A DNA stretch of 6,837 bases from Pseudomonadota bacterium (GTDB taxonomy: Bacteria > Pseudomonadota > Gammaproteobacteria > Xanthomonadales > Xanthomonadaceae): positions 1 through 6,837 of the forward strand of contig JAEXBT010000111.1 of assembly GCA_023393895.1 (NCBI GenBank), written 5' to 3'. Positions 1-6,837 of this stretch are shown in pieces. Within the stretch, counting starts at the first letter, position 1. Each line of letters starts with the position of its first letter. A program made the translations under genes and the position numbers. The notes under the pieces are model-generated. The model made no database searches. It was not told the DNA's origin and was given only the letters and a program-made list of their open reading frames with translations.

Positions 1-127
1 GGGATGCCGGCCTTGTCGGCGGCATGAATGATCATCGCGTTCTTCGGCGCAGCCAGTTCCACGCCATCGATGAAGACGGTGACGTGGTCAGGAGGCAGGT
101 TGGGGTTCACCGGCGACGGGGGCGTGC

Positions 128-131
<4 letters not shown>
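1..131 (-). CDS. nuoG: NADH-quinone oxidoreductase subunit G (N-terminal fragment, runs off the left edge)
   Basis: Only the first 43 codons and part of the next are present. They read [20 protein letters not shown], followed by a stretch containing [20 protein letters not shown] beta strand, an 'IDG' turn and a helix that begins the ligand region are typical of the N-terminal [2Fe-2S] ferredoxin-like domain of NuoG/NADH dehydrogenase 75 kDa subunits. The cysteine ligands of that domain and the rest of the protein lie outside the window. In complex I, NuoG carries several iron-sulfur clusters and passes electrons from NuoF/NuoE toward NuoB. The ATG overlaps the nuoF stop as ATGA and has a GGAGG Shine-Dalgarno sequence inside nuoF, which fixes the start and suggests coupled translation. 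Identity comes from the sequence and from position directly after nuoF; the short length limits certainty. Confidence 0.88.
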
Positions 132-1489
<1,358 letters not shown>

Positions 1490-1491
1490 CG

Positions 1492-2019
1492 TCAGTTCAA
1501 CCCGTCCAGCAGCTCGTCCACCTTCGCCGGCGTGAGCTTCTCGTGGTAGTGGCCGTTGATGACGACCACCGGCGCGCCGCAGCAGGCGGCCACGCATTCT
1601 TCCTCGCGCTTGAGGTAGACGCGGCCGTCGGCGGTGCTCTCGCCCAGCTTCACGCCGAGCTTCTTTTCCGCGTGCGCAACCAGGTCATCCGCACCGTTCA
1701 GCCAGCAGCTGATGTTGGTGCAGAACGCCACGTTGTTGCGGCCCACCGGCCTGGTCTCGAACATCGAATAGAACGTCGCCACCTCGTATGCCCACACCGG
1801 CGGCAGGCCCAGGTACTTGGCCACCGCCGCGATGATCTCATCACTCAACCAGCCGCCGTTCTGTTCCTGCGCGGCGTGCAGGCCCTGCAGCACCGCCGAG
1901 CGCTTGCGGTCGGGCGGGAACTTGCCCAGCCAATGGTCGATGTGGGCACGGGTGTCGTCGCTCAGCACGACCATCGGGTCGACGTTGCGCGCGTTCTCGA
2001 AATTGCCGGTCGCTTTCAT
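1492..2019 (-). CDS. nuoE: NADH-quinone oxidoreductase subunit E ([2Fe-2S], 24 kDa-type)
   Basis: 175 residues, normal for NuoE. It forms the NADH-dehydrogenase module with NuoF and carries cluster N1a near the FMN, on the cytoplasmic arm. The N-terminal half is helical (about residues 20-75). The C-terminal half is the thioredoxin-like ferredoxin fold, with the ligand pattern C100-x4-C105 (FCTNISC) and C142-x3-C146 (CVAAC). C147 follows directly and is not an expected ligand. The conserved ATFYSMF segment is at 81-87. The ATG overlaps the nuoD stop as ATGA, and the stop lies 2 bp before the nuoF ATG. The Shine-Dalgarno sequence is poor, consistent with translational coupling to nuoD. Nothing looks broken. 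Confidence 0.98.
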   Translation of the reverse strand: MKATGNFENARNVDPMVVLSDDTRAHIDHWLGKFPPDRKRSAVLQGLHAAQEQNGGWLSDEIIAAVAKYLGLPPVWAYEVATFYSMFETRPVGRNNVAFCTNISCWLNGADDLVAHAEKKLGVKLGESTADGRVYLKREEECVAACCGAPVVVINGHYHEKLTPAKVDELLDGLN

Positions 2020-3335
2020 CGGTCCACTTCACCAAACACAATGTCGTAGGTGCCGATCATCGCCACCACGTCGGCCAGCATGTGGCCCTTGACGATGGCG
2101 TCCATCGACGACAGGTGCGCGAAGCCCGGCGCGCGAAGCTTCACGCGGAACGGCTTGTTGGCGCCATCGCTCACCAGCCAGCAGCCGAACTCGCCCTTCG
2201 GGGCCTCCACCGCGGCGTATGTCTCGCCGGCCGGCACCGAGTAGCCCTCGGTGAACAGCTTGAAGTGGTGGATGAGGGCTTCCATGTCGTCCTTCATCGC
2301 CTCGCGCGAAGGCGGCGACACCTTGTAGTTGTCCAGCATCACTGGCCCGGGGTTGGCCTTCAGCCACGCCACGCACTGCTGGATGATGCGGTTGGACTGG
2401 CGCATCTCGGCCACGCGCACCAGGTAGCGGTCGTAGCAATCGCCGTTGAGCCCGATCGGGATGTCGAAGTCCACCTCGGCGTACTTCGCGTAGGGTTGCT
2501 TCTTGCGCAGGTCCCAGGCGATGCCCGAGCCGCGAAGCATCGCGCCGGTGAGTCCCCATTCGTAGGCCTGCTCCGGAGACACCACGCCGATGCCTACCGT
2601 GCGCTGCTTCCAGATGCGGTTGTTGGTCAGCAGCGTTTCGTACTCGTCGACGCGCGTGGGGAAGTCCTGGGTGAAGGCCTCGAGGTAATCCAGCATCGAG
2701 CCTTCGCGCCAGGCATTGAGGCGCTTGAGCTTGCCGCCCTTCCGCCACTTCGAGTCCTGGTACTGCGGCATGCGGTCCGGCAGGTCGCGATAGACGCCGC
2801 CCGGGCGGTAGTAAGCTGCGTGCATGCGCGCGCCGCTGACCGCCTCGTACACGTCCATCAGTTCCTCGCGCTCGCGGAACGCGTAGAGGAACACCGCCAT
2901 CGCGCCGAGGTCGAGCGCGTTCGAGCCGATCCACATCAGGTGGTTCAGGATGCGCGTGATCTCGTCGAACATGGTGCGGATCCACTGCGCGCGCTCCGGC
3001 GCCTCGACGCCGAGCAGCGTCTCGATGGCACGCACGTACGCGTGTTCGTTGCACATCATCGAGACGTAATCGAGCGGGTCCATGTAACCGATCGACTGGT
3101 TGAACGGCTTGGACTCTGCCAACTTCTCGGTGCCGCGGTGCAGCAGGCCCACGTGCGGGTCCGCGCGCATCACCGTCTCGCCGTCCATTTCCAGGATCAG
3201 GCGCAACACGCCGTGCGCGGCCGGGTGCTGCGGGCCGAAGTTCATCGTGTAGTTGCGGATTTCCTGGCGCGCTTCGGCCGCATTGCTGGCGAAACCGGTG
3301 CTGGCCGGGACCGCCTTCGGGCTGGGCATGTTCAT
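2016..3335 (-). CDS. nuoD: NADH-quinone oxidoreductase subunit D (quinone-site, 49 kDa-type)
   Basis: 439 residues, the usual size of a stand-alone NuoD. In complex I it packs against NuoB and forms most of the ubiquinone pocket at the junction with the membrane arm. The diagnostic [11 protein letters not shown] motif is at residues 32-42. From the known Thermus structure I infer that H41 and Y90 (in PLDY) correspond to the quinone head-group ligands. Other family blocks are [12 protein letters not shown] (61-72), the [15 protein letters not shown] stretch (131-145), [10 protein letters not shown] (177-186) and the C-terminal end DIVFGEVDR. The fold derives from the large subunit of [NiFe] hydrogenases, but the metal-binding cysteines are absent, as expected. 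nuoC and nuoD are separate genes here, unlike the fused nuoCD of E. coli. The start overlaps the nuoC stop (ATGA) and has a strong GGAGG; a second ATG two codons later is possible. The end overlaps nuoE (ATGA). Confidence 0.98.
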   Translation of the reverse strand: MNMPSPKAVPASTGFASNAAEARQEIRNYTMNFGPQHPAAHGVLRLILEMDGETVMRADPHVGLLHRGTEKLAESKPFNQSIGYMDPLDYVSMMCNEHAYVRAIETLLGVEAPERAQWIRTMFDEITRILNHLMWIGSNALDLGAMAVFLYAFREREELMDVYEAVSGARMHAAYYRPGGVYRDLPDRMPQYQDSKWRKGGKLKRLNAWREGSMLDYLEAFTQDFPTRVDEYETLLTNNRIWKQRTVGIGVVSPEQAYEWGLTGAMLRGSGIAWDLRKKQPYAKYAEVDFDIPIGLNGDCYDRYLVRVAEMRQSNRIIQQCVAWLKANPGPVMLDNYKVSPPSREAMKDDMEALIHHFKLFTEGYSVPAGETYAAVEAPKGEFGCWLVSDGANKPFRVKLRAPGFAHLSSMDAIVKGHMLADVVAMIGTYDIVFGEVDR

Positions 3336-4099
3336 CGGGCGCCTCCGTGGACCTTCAGGTCCTTGTCTTCGCCTTGGGCGGTCTCGAAGCGGGCATCGTC
3401 ACGCACCACGCGCGGCACGCCCACGCGCGGCTCGACCGAGGTCACCGGCCCGTAGACCACGCGTTGCTTCTCGGCGTCGTAGTGCACCTCGACGTTGCCG
3501 ATCAACGGGAAGTCCTTGCGGAACGGATGACCGACGAAACCGTAATCGGTGAGGATGCGACGCAGGTCCGGGTGGCCGCGGAACACGATGCCGAACAGGT
3601 CGAACGCCTCGCGCTCGAACCAGTTGGCCCCCGCCCAGACCGGGGTCAGCGAATCGACCTCGGGCAGCGCGTCGTCGGCGCAGAACTCGCGCAGGCGCAC
3701 ACGCAGATTGTTCGATACCGACAGCAGGTGCGCGACCGCGGCGAAGCGGCGGCCGGCAACGGCCTGGACCGGCTCGCTGCCGGCTGGCTGCGCGGCCTGT
3801 TCGGTCATCGCCTCGCCCCACCTGAAGCGGCCGGGACCGCGTCCCTCGACGCCACGGCTGAAGCCCTGCGAAGAAACATCGGTGTCCCACTCGTCGCTGC
3901 CGTAGCCGAGGTAGTCGATGCCACTGACATCGACGCACTGCTCGAAGCCGAACTCGTCGCGCAGCACGCGGGCGACCTCGCGCCAGCCGCCGGAAGGCAC
4001 GTCGAGGGTCACCTCGCCGCGCGGCATGGCCACGTGGAGCGTCACCTCGGGAAAGCGGGCGCGCAGGCGGTCGGTGAAATTCGAGGCAGTCTGGCTCAT
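3332..4099 (-). CDS. nuoC: NADH-quinone oxidoreductase subunit C (30 kDa-type)
   Basis: 255 residues. NuoC is a cofactor-free structural subunit of the peripheral arm, next to NuoD and NuoB. The family signature fills residues 159-199, containing [12 protein letters not shown] (159-170), [14 protein letters not shown] (175-188) and [10 protein letters not shown] (190-199). The N-terminal alpha/beta domain spans about 1-66 and resumes near 118 ([12 protein letters not shown]). Between them, about residues 69-117 form an insertion with [16 protein letters not shown] and then a polar Ala/Gln/Pro stretch. From memory, beta-proteobacterial NuoC proteins lack it and Xanthomonas NuoC has a comparable one. 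The C-terminus (about 235-255) is charged and variable. The ATG lies 9 bp after the nuoB stop with almost no Shine-Dalgarno sequence, so initiation probably depends on coupling with nuoB. The stop overlaps nuoD (ATGA). Confidence 0.97.
   Translation of the reverse strand: MSQTASNFTDRLRARFPEVTLHVAMPRGEVTLDVPSGGWREVARVLRDEFGFEQCVDVSGIDYLGYGSDEWDTDVSSQGFSRGVEGRGPGRFRWGEAMTEQAAQPAGSEPVQAVAGRRFAAVAHLLSVSNNLRVRLREFCADDALPEVDSLTPVWAGANWFEREAFDLFGIVFRGHPDLRRILTDYGFVGHPFRKDFPLIGNVEVHYDAEKQRVVYGPVTSVEPRVGVPRVVRDDARFETAQGEDKDLKVHGGAR
3342..3346 (-). promoter_or_regulatory. Shine-Dalgarno sequence for nuoD
   Basis: GGAGG on the minus strand, 6 bases before the nuoD ATG at 3335 and inside the end of nuoC. 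It is the best-matching ribosome site among the nuo genes here and supports the overlapping ATGA start. Confidence 0.75.
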
Positions 4100-4108
4100 C
4101 TCAAACGC

Positions 4109-4690
4109 TCAGGAGTTGGCGGCGACGGCCTGGCGGCCCTCGTCCTGCTTGCCGAACACCGTGGTGCGGCGGATCTTCTTCTGCAGCTGCAGGATGCCGT
4201 ACATCAGCGCCTCGGCAGTGGGCGGACAGCCGGGCACGTAGACATCGACAGGCACGATGCGGTCGCAGCCGCGCACCACCGCATACGAGTAGTGGTAATA
4301 GCCGCCGCCGTTGGCGCAGCTGCCCATCGAGATCACCCACTTCGGGTCGGGCATCTGGTCGTAGACCTTGCGCAGCGCGGGCGCCATCTTGTTGACGAGG
4401 GTGCCGGCGACGATCATCACGTCCGACTGACGCGGCGACGGGCGGAACACCACGCCGAAGCGGTCCTGGTCGATGCGCGCCGCGCCGTTGTGCATCATTT
4501 CCACCGCGCAGCAGGCCAGGCCGAAGGTCACCGGCCACATCGAGCCGGTCCGGGCCCAGTTCCACAGCGCATCCATGCTGGTGGTGACGAACCCCTGCTG
4601 CATGACCGGGTTGTCGCCCTCGGGGCGCAACAGGTCATCCAGCCGCCCTTCCGGCAACGGGTTGAAGAATGGCGTGTGGCTCACTCCCAT
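4109..4690 (-). CDS. nuoB: NADH-quinone oxidoreductase subunit B (cluster N2, PSST-type)
   Basis: 193 residues, slightly longer than the roughly 160-185 I expect for the family because of a polar tail after about residue 178. NuoB binds the terminal [4Fe-4S] cluster N2, which reduces ubiquinone in the pocket shared with NuoD. The ligands are visible: adjacent C60-C61 ([11 protein letters not shown]), C125 ([10 protein letters not shown]) and C155 (YVPGCPP). The conserved block [20 protein letters not shown] is at 83-102. C142 (RGCDR) is also conserved but is not a ligand. An upstream extension of the frame to 4909 is nuoA read out of frame. The ATG at 4690 gives the family start MGVSHTPFF and has a G-rich ribosome site. 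It overlaps the end of nuoA by 10 bp. Confidence 0.98.
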   Translation of the reverse strand: MGVSHTPFFNPLPEGRLDDLLRPEGDNPVMQQGFVTTSMDALWNWARTGSMWPVTFGLACCAVEMMHNGAARIDQDRFGVVFRPSPRQSDVMIVAGTLVNKMAPALRKVYDQMPDPKWVISMGSCANGGGYYHYSYAVVRGCDRIVPVDVYVPGCPPTAEALMYGILQLQKKIRRTTVFGKQDEGRQAVAANS

Positions 4691-5037
4691 TCGAGCGCCC
4701 CCCTTTTCCAGACATAGATGAAGCCGAGGAACAGCATCCCGACGAACAGGCCCATCGTGACCAGGCTGCGCGCACCGATCTCCATGAACACCTGGGTCCA
4801 CGGCACGATGAAGATGATTTCCAGGTCGAAGATGATGAACTGGATGGCGATGAGGTAGTAGCGCACATCGAACTGCATGCGCGCATCCTCGAAGGGCACG
4901 AAGCCGCACTCGTAGGGCGAGAGTTTTTCGGCACTGGGCCGCTTGGGCCCCAACAGGTTGCCGATGATGATCAGCGCAATGCCGATCCCGGTGGCAACGA
5001 TCAAAAACAGCAGGGTCGGCAGATATTCGGCCAGCAC
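4681..5037 (-). CDS. nuoA: NADH-quinone oxidoreductase subunit A (membrane subunit, ND3-type)
   Basis: 118 residues with a GTG start read as M-L-A-E-Y-L-P. NuoA/ND3 is a small inner-membrane subunit at the junction of the two arms of complex I. Three membrane helices are evident at about residues 6-29, 59-80 and 91-110. The long loop between helices 1 and 2 contains the conserved YECG (C44), the equivalent of the ND3 loop cysteine that reports the active/deactive state in mitochondria. Helix 2 carries the conserved FDLE acidic pair (D71, E73). The frame can be extended to a TTG at 5061 or a GTG at 5055, but these lie in or beside a small hairpin. The GTG at 5037 has a GAGAG 7 bases upstream and gives the length and N-terminus I expect for Xanthomonas NuoA. 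The stop overlaps nuoB by 10 bp. Confidence 0.95.
   Translation of the reverse strand: MLAEYLPTLLFLIVATGIGIALIIIGNLLGPKRPSAEKLSPYECGFVPFEDARMQFDVRYYLIAIQFIIFDLEIIFIVPWTQVFMEIGARSLVTMGLFVGMLFLGFIYVWKRGALEWE
4698..4704 (-). promoter_or_regulatory. Shine-Dalgarno-like sequence for nuoB
   Basis: AGGGGGG on the minus strand, 7 bases before the nuoB ATG at 4690, within the nuoA codons for Arg-Gly-Ala. It supports the ATG inside nuoA as the nuoB start rather than the long in-frame extension upstream. Confidence 0.55.
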
Positions 5038-5044
5038 GTGCGGT

Positions 5045-5049
5045 CTCTC
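5045..5049 (-). promoter_or_regulatory. Shine-Dalgarno-like sequence that decides the nuoA start
   Basis: GAGAG on the minus strand, 7 bases before the GTG at 5037. No ATG is available in the frame upstream of the first membrane helix. This site favours the 118-residue GTG form over the TTG form beginning at 5061. Confidence 0.5.
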
Positions 5050-5052
5050 GGC

Positions 5053-5066
5053 CACCCGCAAGGGTG
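5053..5066 (-). other. Small stem-loop in the nuoA leader
   Basis: CACCC (minus strand) pairs with GGGTG around a 4-base TTGC loop, 15 bases before the nuoA GTG. An alternative 5-bp stem, CCGCA with TGCGG, uses overlapping bases, so the two cannot form together. The stem is short and could be chance in GC-rich DNA. It would hide the alternative upstream start codons but leaves the GAGAG site open. Confidence 0.25.
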
Positions 5067-5084
5067 CTGCGGCGGCCTATTTGT

Positions 5085-5113
5085 GCATCCGGGCCTCATC
5101 GAGGCCCGGATGC
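5085..5113 (-). other. Perfect 13-bp inverted repeat between tRNA-Leu and nuoA
   Basis: GCATCCGGGCCTC at 5085-5097 and its exact reverse complement at 5101-5113 are separated by 3 bases, giving a very stable hairpin on either strand. On the transcribed strand it begins 7 bases after the encoded CCA of tRNA-Leu, and its far side is 47 bases before the nuoA start. It is followed by ACAAATAGG rather than a T-run, so it is not a standard Rho-independent terminator. It could end or delimit the tRNA precursor, act as a partial terminator that separates tRNA from nuo levels, or shield the 5' end of nuo mRNA after processing. The structure is certain from the sequence; the role is inference. Confidence 0.8.
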
Positions 5114-5120
5114 GTGATAG

Positions 5121-5205
5121 TGGTGCCCAAGGGGGGACTCGAACCCCCACGACCGAAGCCGCTACCACCTCAAGGTAGTGCGTCTACCAATTCCGCCACC
5201 TGGGC
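5121..5205 (-). tRNA. tRNA-Leu, anticodon GAG, with encoded CCA
   Basis: An 85-base class II tRNA ending in the genome-encoded ACCA. The acceptor stem is GCCCAGG with CTTGGGC (one G-T pair). The D arm contains AATTGGTAGAC. The anticodon stem CTACC/GGTAG encloses loop TTGAGGT, whose anticodon GAG (5169-5171) reads CUC and CUU leucine codons. The long variable arm, 13 bases with a TTCG turn, is typical of tRNA-Leu. The T stem is GGGGG/CCCCC with loop TTCGAGT. The gene sits between secG and nuoA in the same direction. In E. coli the GAG-reading leucine tRNA (leuU) also lies next to secG, so this link is an old one. Transcription may come from its own promoter near 5243-5248, from read-through of tpiA-secG, or both. 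Confidence 0.97.
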
Positions 5206-5242
5206 ATGGTTTCCTTCCACATGAATGCGGATGGAAGCCGAT

Positions 5243-5248
5243 ATTGTA
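5243..5248 (-). promoter_or_regulatory. Possible -10 element for tRNA-Leu (and perhaps nuo)
   Basis: TACAAT on the minus strand matches the sigma-70 -10 consensus at 5 of 6 positions and lies in a relatively AT-rich patch just after the secG stop. A start near 5236 would leave a leader of about 30 bases before the tRNA. No good -35 hexamer occurs 16-18 bases upstream, where the sequence is inside the end of secG and GC-rich. A weak CTTCCA/TGGAAG inverted repeat (5214-5219 and 5232-5237) lies in the leader. The call rests on the -10 match alone. Confidence 0.3.
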
Positions 5249-5256
5249 ATGCGTTG

Positions 5257-5700
5257 TCAGCCGCCTTGCGCGGGTTTTTCCGCGGACGCGGCCGGAGCTT
5301 GCGTGGCAGGGGGCACCACCACGGGCGCTTCGGGTGCGGCCTGCGGGATGGCCGGCGCCGAAGGCACGACCGGCGCCTGCGGCACCGCGGGTGCGGGGCG
5401 CGCATCGTTCTGCGGCTGGCCCGCCATCACGCCGAGATCGGTGGCCTGGCGGTTGGAGGAACGCACGCCCTGCAGATGCAGCCACGCCATGCCGAGCGTG
5501 ATGCCGAAGAAGGCCACGGCCAGCCACTTCGTGCTCTTGGACAGGAAGTTGGACGCGCCGCGCGCGCCGAACACGGTGCCGGACGCGCCGCCACCGAAGC
5601 CCGAACCCGCCTGCGCACCGGCACCGCGTTGCATGAGGATGAGCGCGATCATCGCGATCGCGATCAGCACGTAGAAGATGTTGAGGATCCAGAGCAGCAT
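5257..5700 (-). CDS. secG: Preprotein translocase subunit SecG with Pro/Ala-rich C-terminal tail
   Basis: 147 residues. SecG is the small auxiliary subunit of the SecYEG channel in the inner membrane and aids SecA-driven protein export. The first membrane helix is about residues 3-23 (LWILNIFYVLIAIAMIALIL). It is followed by the family's glycine-rich loop with QRGAGAQAGSGFGGG at 24-38 and the conserved FGARGASNFLSKSTKWLA (44-61). The second helix is about 58-77. The tail from about 97 is low-complexity: residues 101-147 hold 13 prolines and 14 alanines. SecG termini are known to face the periplasm, so the tail is predicted there. The ATG lies 5 bp after the tpiA stop with a weak ribosome site, suggesting coupled expression. 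No terminator follows the gene. Confidence 0.95.
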   Translation of the reverse strand: MLLWILNIFYVLIAIAMIALILMQRGAGAQAGSGFGGGASGTVFGARGASNFLSKSTKWLAVAFFGITLGMAWLHLQGVRSSNRQATDLGVMAGQPQNDARPAPAVPQAPVVPSAPAIPQAAPEAPVVVPPATQAPAASAEKPAQGG

Positions 5701-5705
5701 GTGTT

Positions 5706-6464
<759 letters not shown>

Positions 6465-6469
6465 GGGAA

Positions 6470-6476
6470 TCCTCTC
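6470..6476 (-). promoter_or_regulatory. Shine-Dalgarno sequence for tpiA
   Basis: GAGAGGA on the minus strand, 5 bases before the tpiA ATG at 6464, in the 33-bp gap after the oxygenase gene. It confirms the start and indicates independent, efficient translation initiation. Confidence 0.75.
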
Positions 6477-6497
6477 GATGCAGTGACGGGTGGCCGC

Positions 6498-6837
6498 TCA
6501 GGCCAGCTTGATTTCGCGCAGGCGCTCCAGCAGGTAATCGTGCGCGGTGATGGGTTCGGGATAGCGGTTCGGATTGTCGGCGCTCACGCACTGCGGCAAC
6601 ACGTCGATCAGGAAATCGGGGTTGGGATGCAGGAAGAACGGCGTCGAGTAACGCGGTTTGCGCGCCTCCTCGCCCGGCGGATTGGTCACCCGGTGCGTGG
6701 TCGACGGATACACGTGGTTGGTGAGCCGCTGCAGCATGTCACCGATGTTCACGACGATGGTGCCGGGCTCGGCCGTGTACGGCACCCACTCGCCCTTGCG
6801 CGAGAGCACCTCAAGACCGGCCGCACTCGCACCGACC
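6498..6837 (-). CDS. Isopenicillin N synthase-like 2-oxoglutarate/Fe(II) oxygenase (C-terminal fragment, runs off the right edge)
   Basis: The last 112 codons are present and the frame is open to the window edge. The fragment begins GASAAGLEVLSRKGEWVPY, the strand region of the double-stranded beta-helix fold seen in this family. It continues with PGTIVVNIGDMLQRLTNHVY, then STTHRV, whose His (codon 6693-6695) should be the third iron ligand, and RYSTPFF, whose Arg and Ser (6651-6653, 6645-6647) form the RxS motif that holds the 2-oxoglutarate carboxylate. The first iron ligands (the HxD motif) would lie upstream, outside the window. The C-terminus is an amphipathic helix ending in LREIKLA. 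Such enzymes hydroxylate, desaturate or cyclise small molecules. The substrate cannot be told, and despite the family name a role in penicillin synthesis is not implied. The apparent GTG start at 6809 is internal. Confidence 0.88.
   Translation of the reverse strand, partial: VGASAAGLEVLSRKGEWVPYTAEPGTIVVNIGDMLQRLTNHVYPSTTHRVTNPPGEEARKPRYSTPFFLHPNPDFLIDVLPQCVSADNPNRYPEPITAHDYLLERLREIKLA

Noticed and set aside
1490..1597. 36-codon N-terminal extension of nuoF
   Set aside because: The extension is nuoE sequence in another frame and Arg/Gly-rich; the ATG at 1489 gives the normal NuoF N-terminus.
2082..3455. Long plus-strand open frame (457 codons) opposite nuoD
   Set aside because: It is entirely antisense to nuoD, which has unambiguous family motifs. 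The translation is His/Arg/Ala/Val-rich without recognisable domains, as expected from third-position GC bias in GC-rich DNA.
3347..4717. Long plus-strand open frame (456 codons) opposite nuoC and nuoB
   Set aside because: It spans two real genes on the other strand, has His/Ala/Arg-rich low-information content, and has no ribosome site or domain of its own.
4691..4909. 73-codon N-terminal extension of nuoB
   Set aside because: It is nuoA read out of frame; the ATG at 4690 has a G-rich ribosome site and yields the usual NuoB start.
5085..5113. Rho-independent terminator after the tRNA
   Set aside because: The hairpin is strong, but neither flank has a T-run (minus-strand flank ACAAATAGG), so it is recorded as an inverted repeat of uncertain role.
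5243..5260. CTGACA upstream of TACAAT as a -35 element
   Set aside because: CTGACA matches the -35 consensus well but lies only 6 bases from the -10 candidate; functional spacing is about 17.

Overview
The window is a stretch of housekeeping genes from a GC-rich gammaproteobacterium, most likely Xanthomonadaceae (Xanthomonas, Lysobacter or Luteimonas type). This rests on protein sequence character, unfused nuoC and nuoD, an insertion in NuoC that I remember from Xanthomonas, and the gene order tpiA - secG - tRNA-Leu(GAG) - nuo. It is judged from memory of these families; no search was run. Every gene I can support lies on the minus strand, so transcription runs from high to low coordinates.

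In transcription order: the C-terminal part of an isopenicillin N synthase-like 2-oxoglutarate/Fe(II) oxygenase enters at the right edge (6837-6498). It is followed after 33 bp by tpiA (6464-5706, triosephosphate isomerase) and after 5 bp by secG (5700-5257, Sec translocon subunit with a Pro/Ala-rich tail). A 51-bp gap with a possible -10 box leads to tRNA-Leu(GAG) (5205-5121). Seven bases after the tRNA is a perfect 13-bp hairpin (5113-5085) with no T-run. Next come nuoA (5037-4681), nuoB (4690-4109), nuoC (4099-3332), nuoD (3335-2016), nuoE (2019-1492), nuoF (1489-128) and the first 43 codons of nuoG (131-1).

The nuo genes encode the quinone-side connecting module (NuoB, C, D), the NADH-dehydrogenase module (NuoE, F and the start of G) and one membrane subunit (NuoA) of respiratory complex I. 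Expected cofactor ligands are present in B, E and F, and none of these genes is visibly broken. Spacing is very tight: a 10-bp overlap for A/B, ATGA overlaps for C/D, D/E and F/G, and gaps of 9 and 2 bp for B/C and E/F. This points to one polycistronic message with translational coupling. No stretch over 300 bp lacks a gene; the longest non-coding stretch (5038-5256) holds the tRNA, the hairpins and the possible promoter element.

I found no previously undescribed system. The points most worth a second look are the tRNA/hairpin junction ahead of nuoA, the absence of a recognisable nuo promoter, the NuoC insertion, the SecG tail and the oxygenase joined to tpiA.
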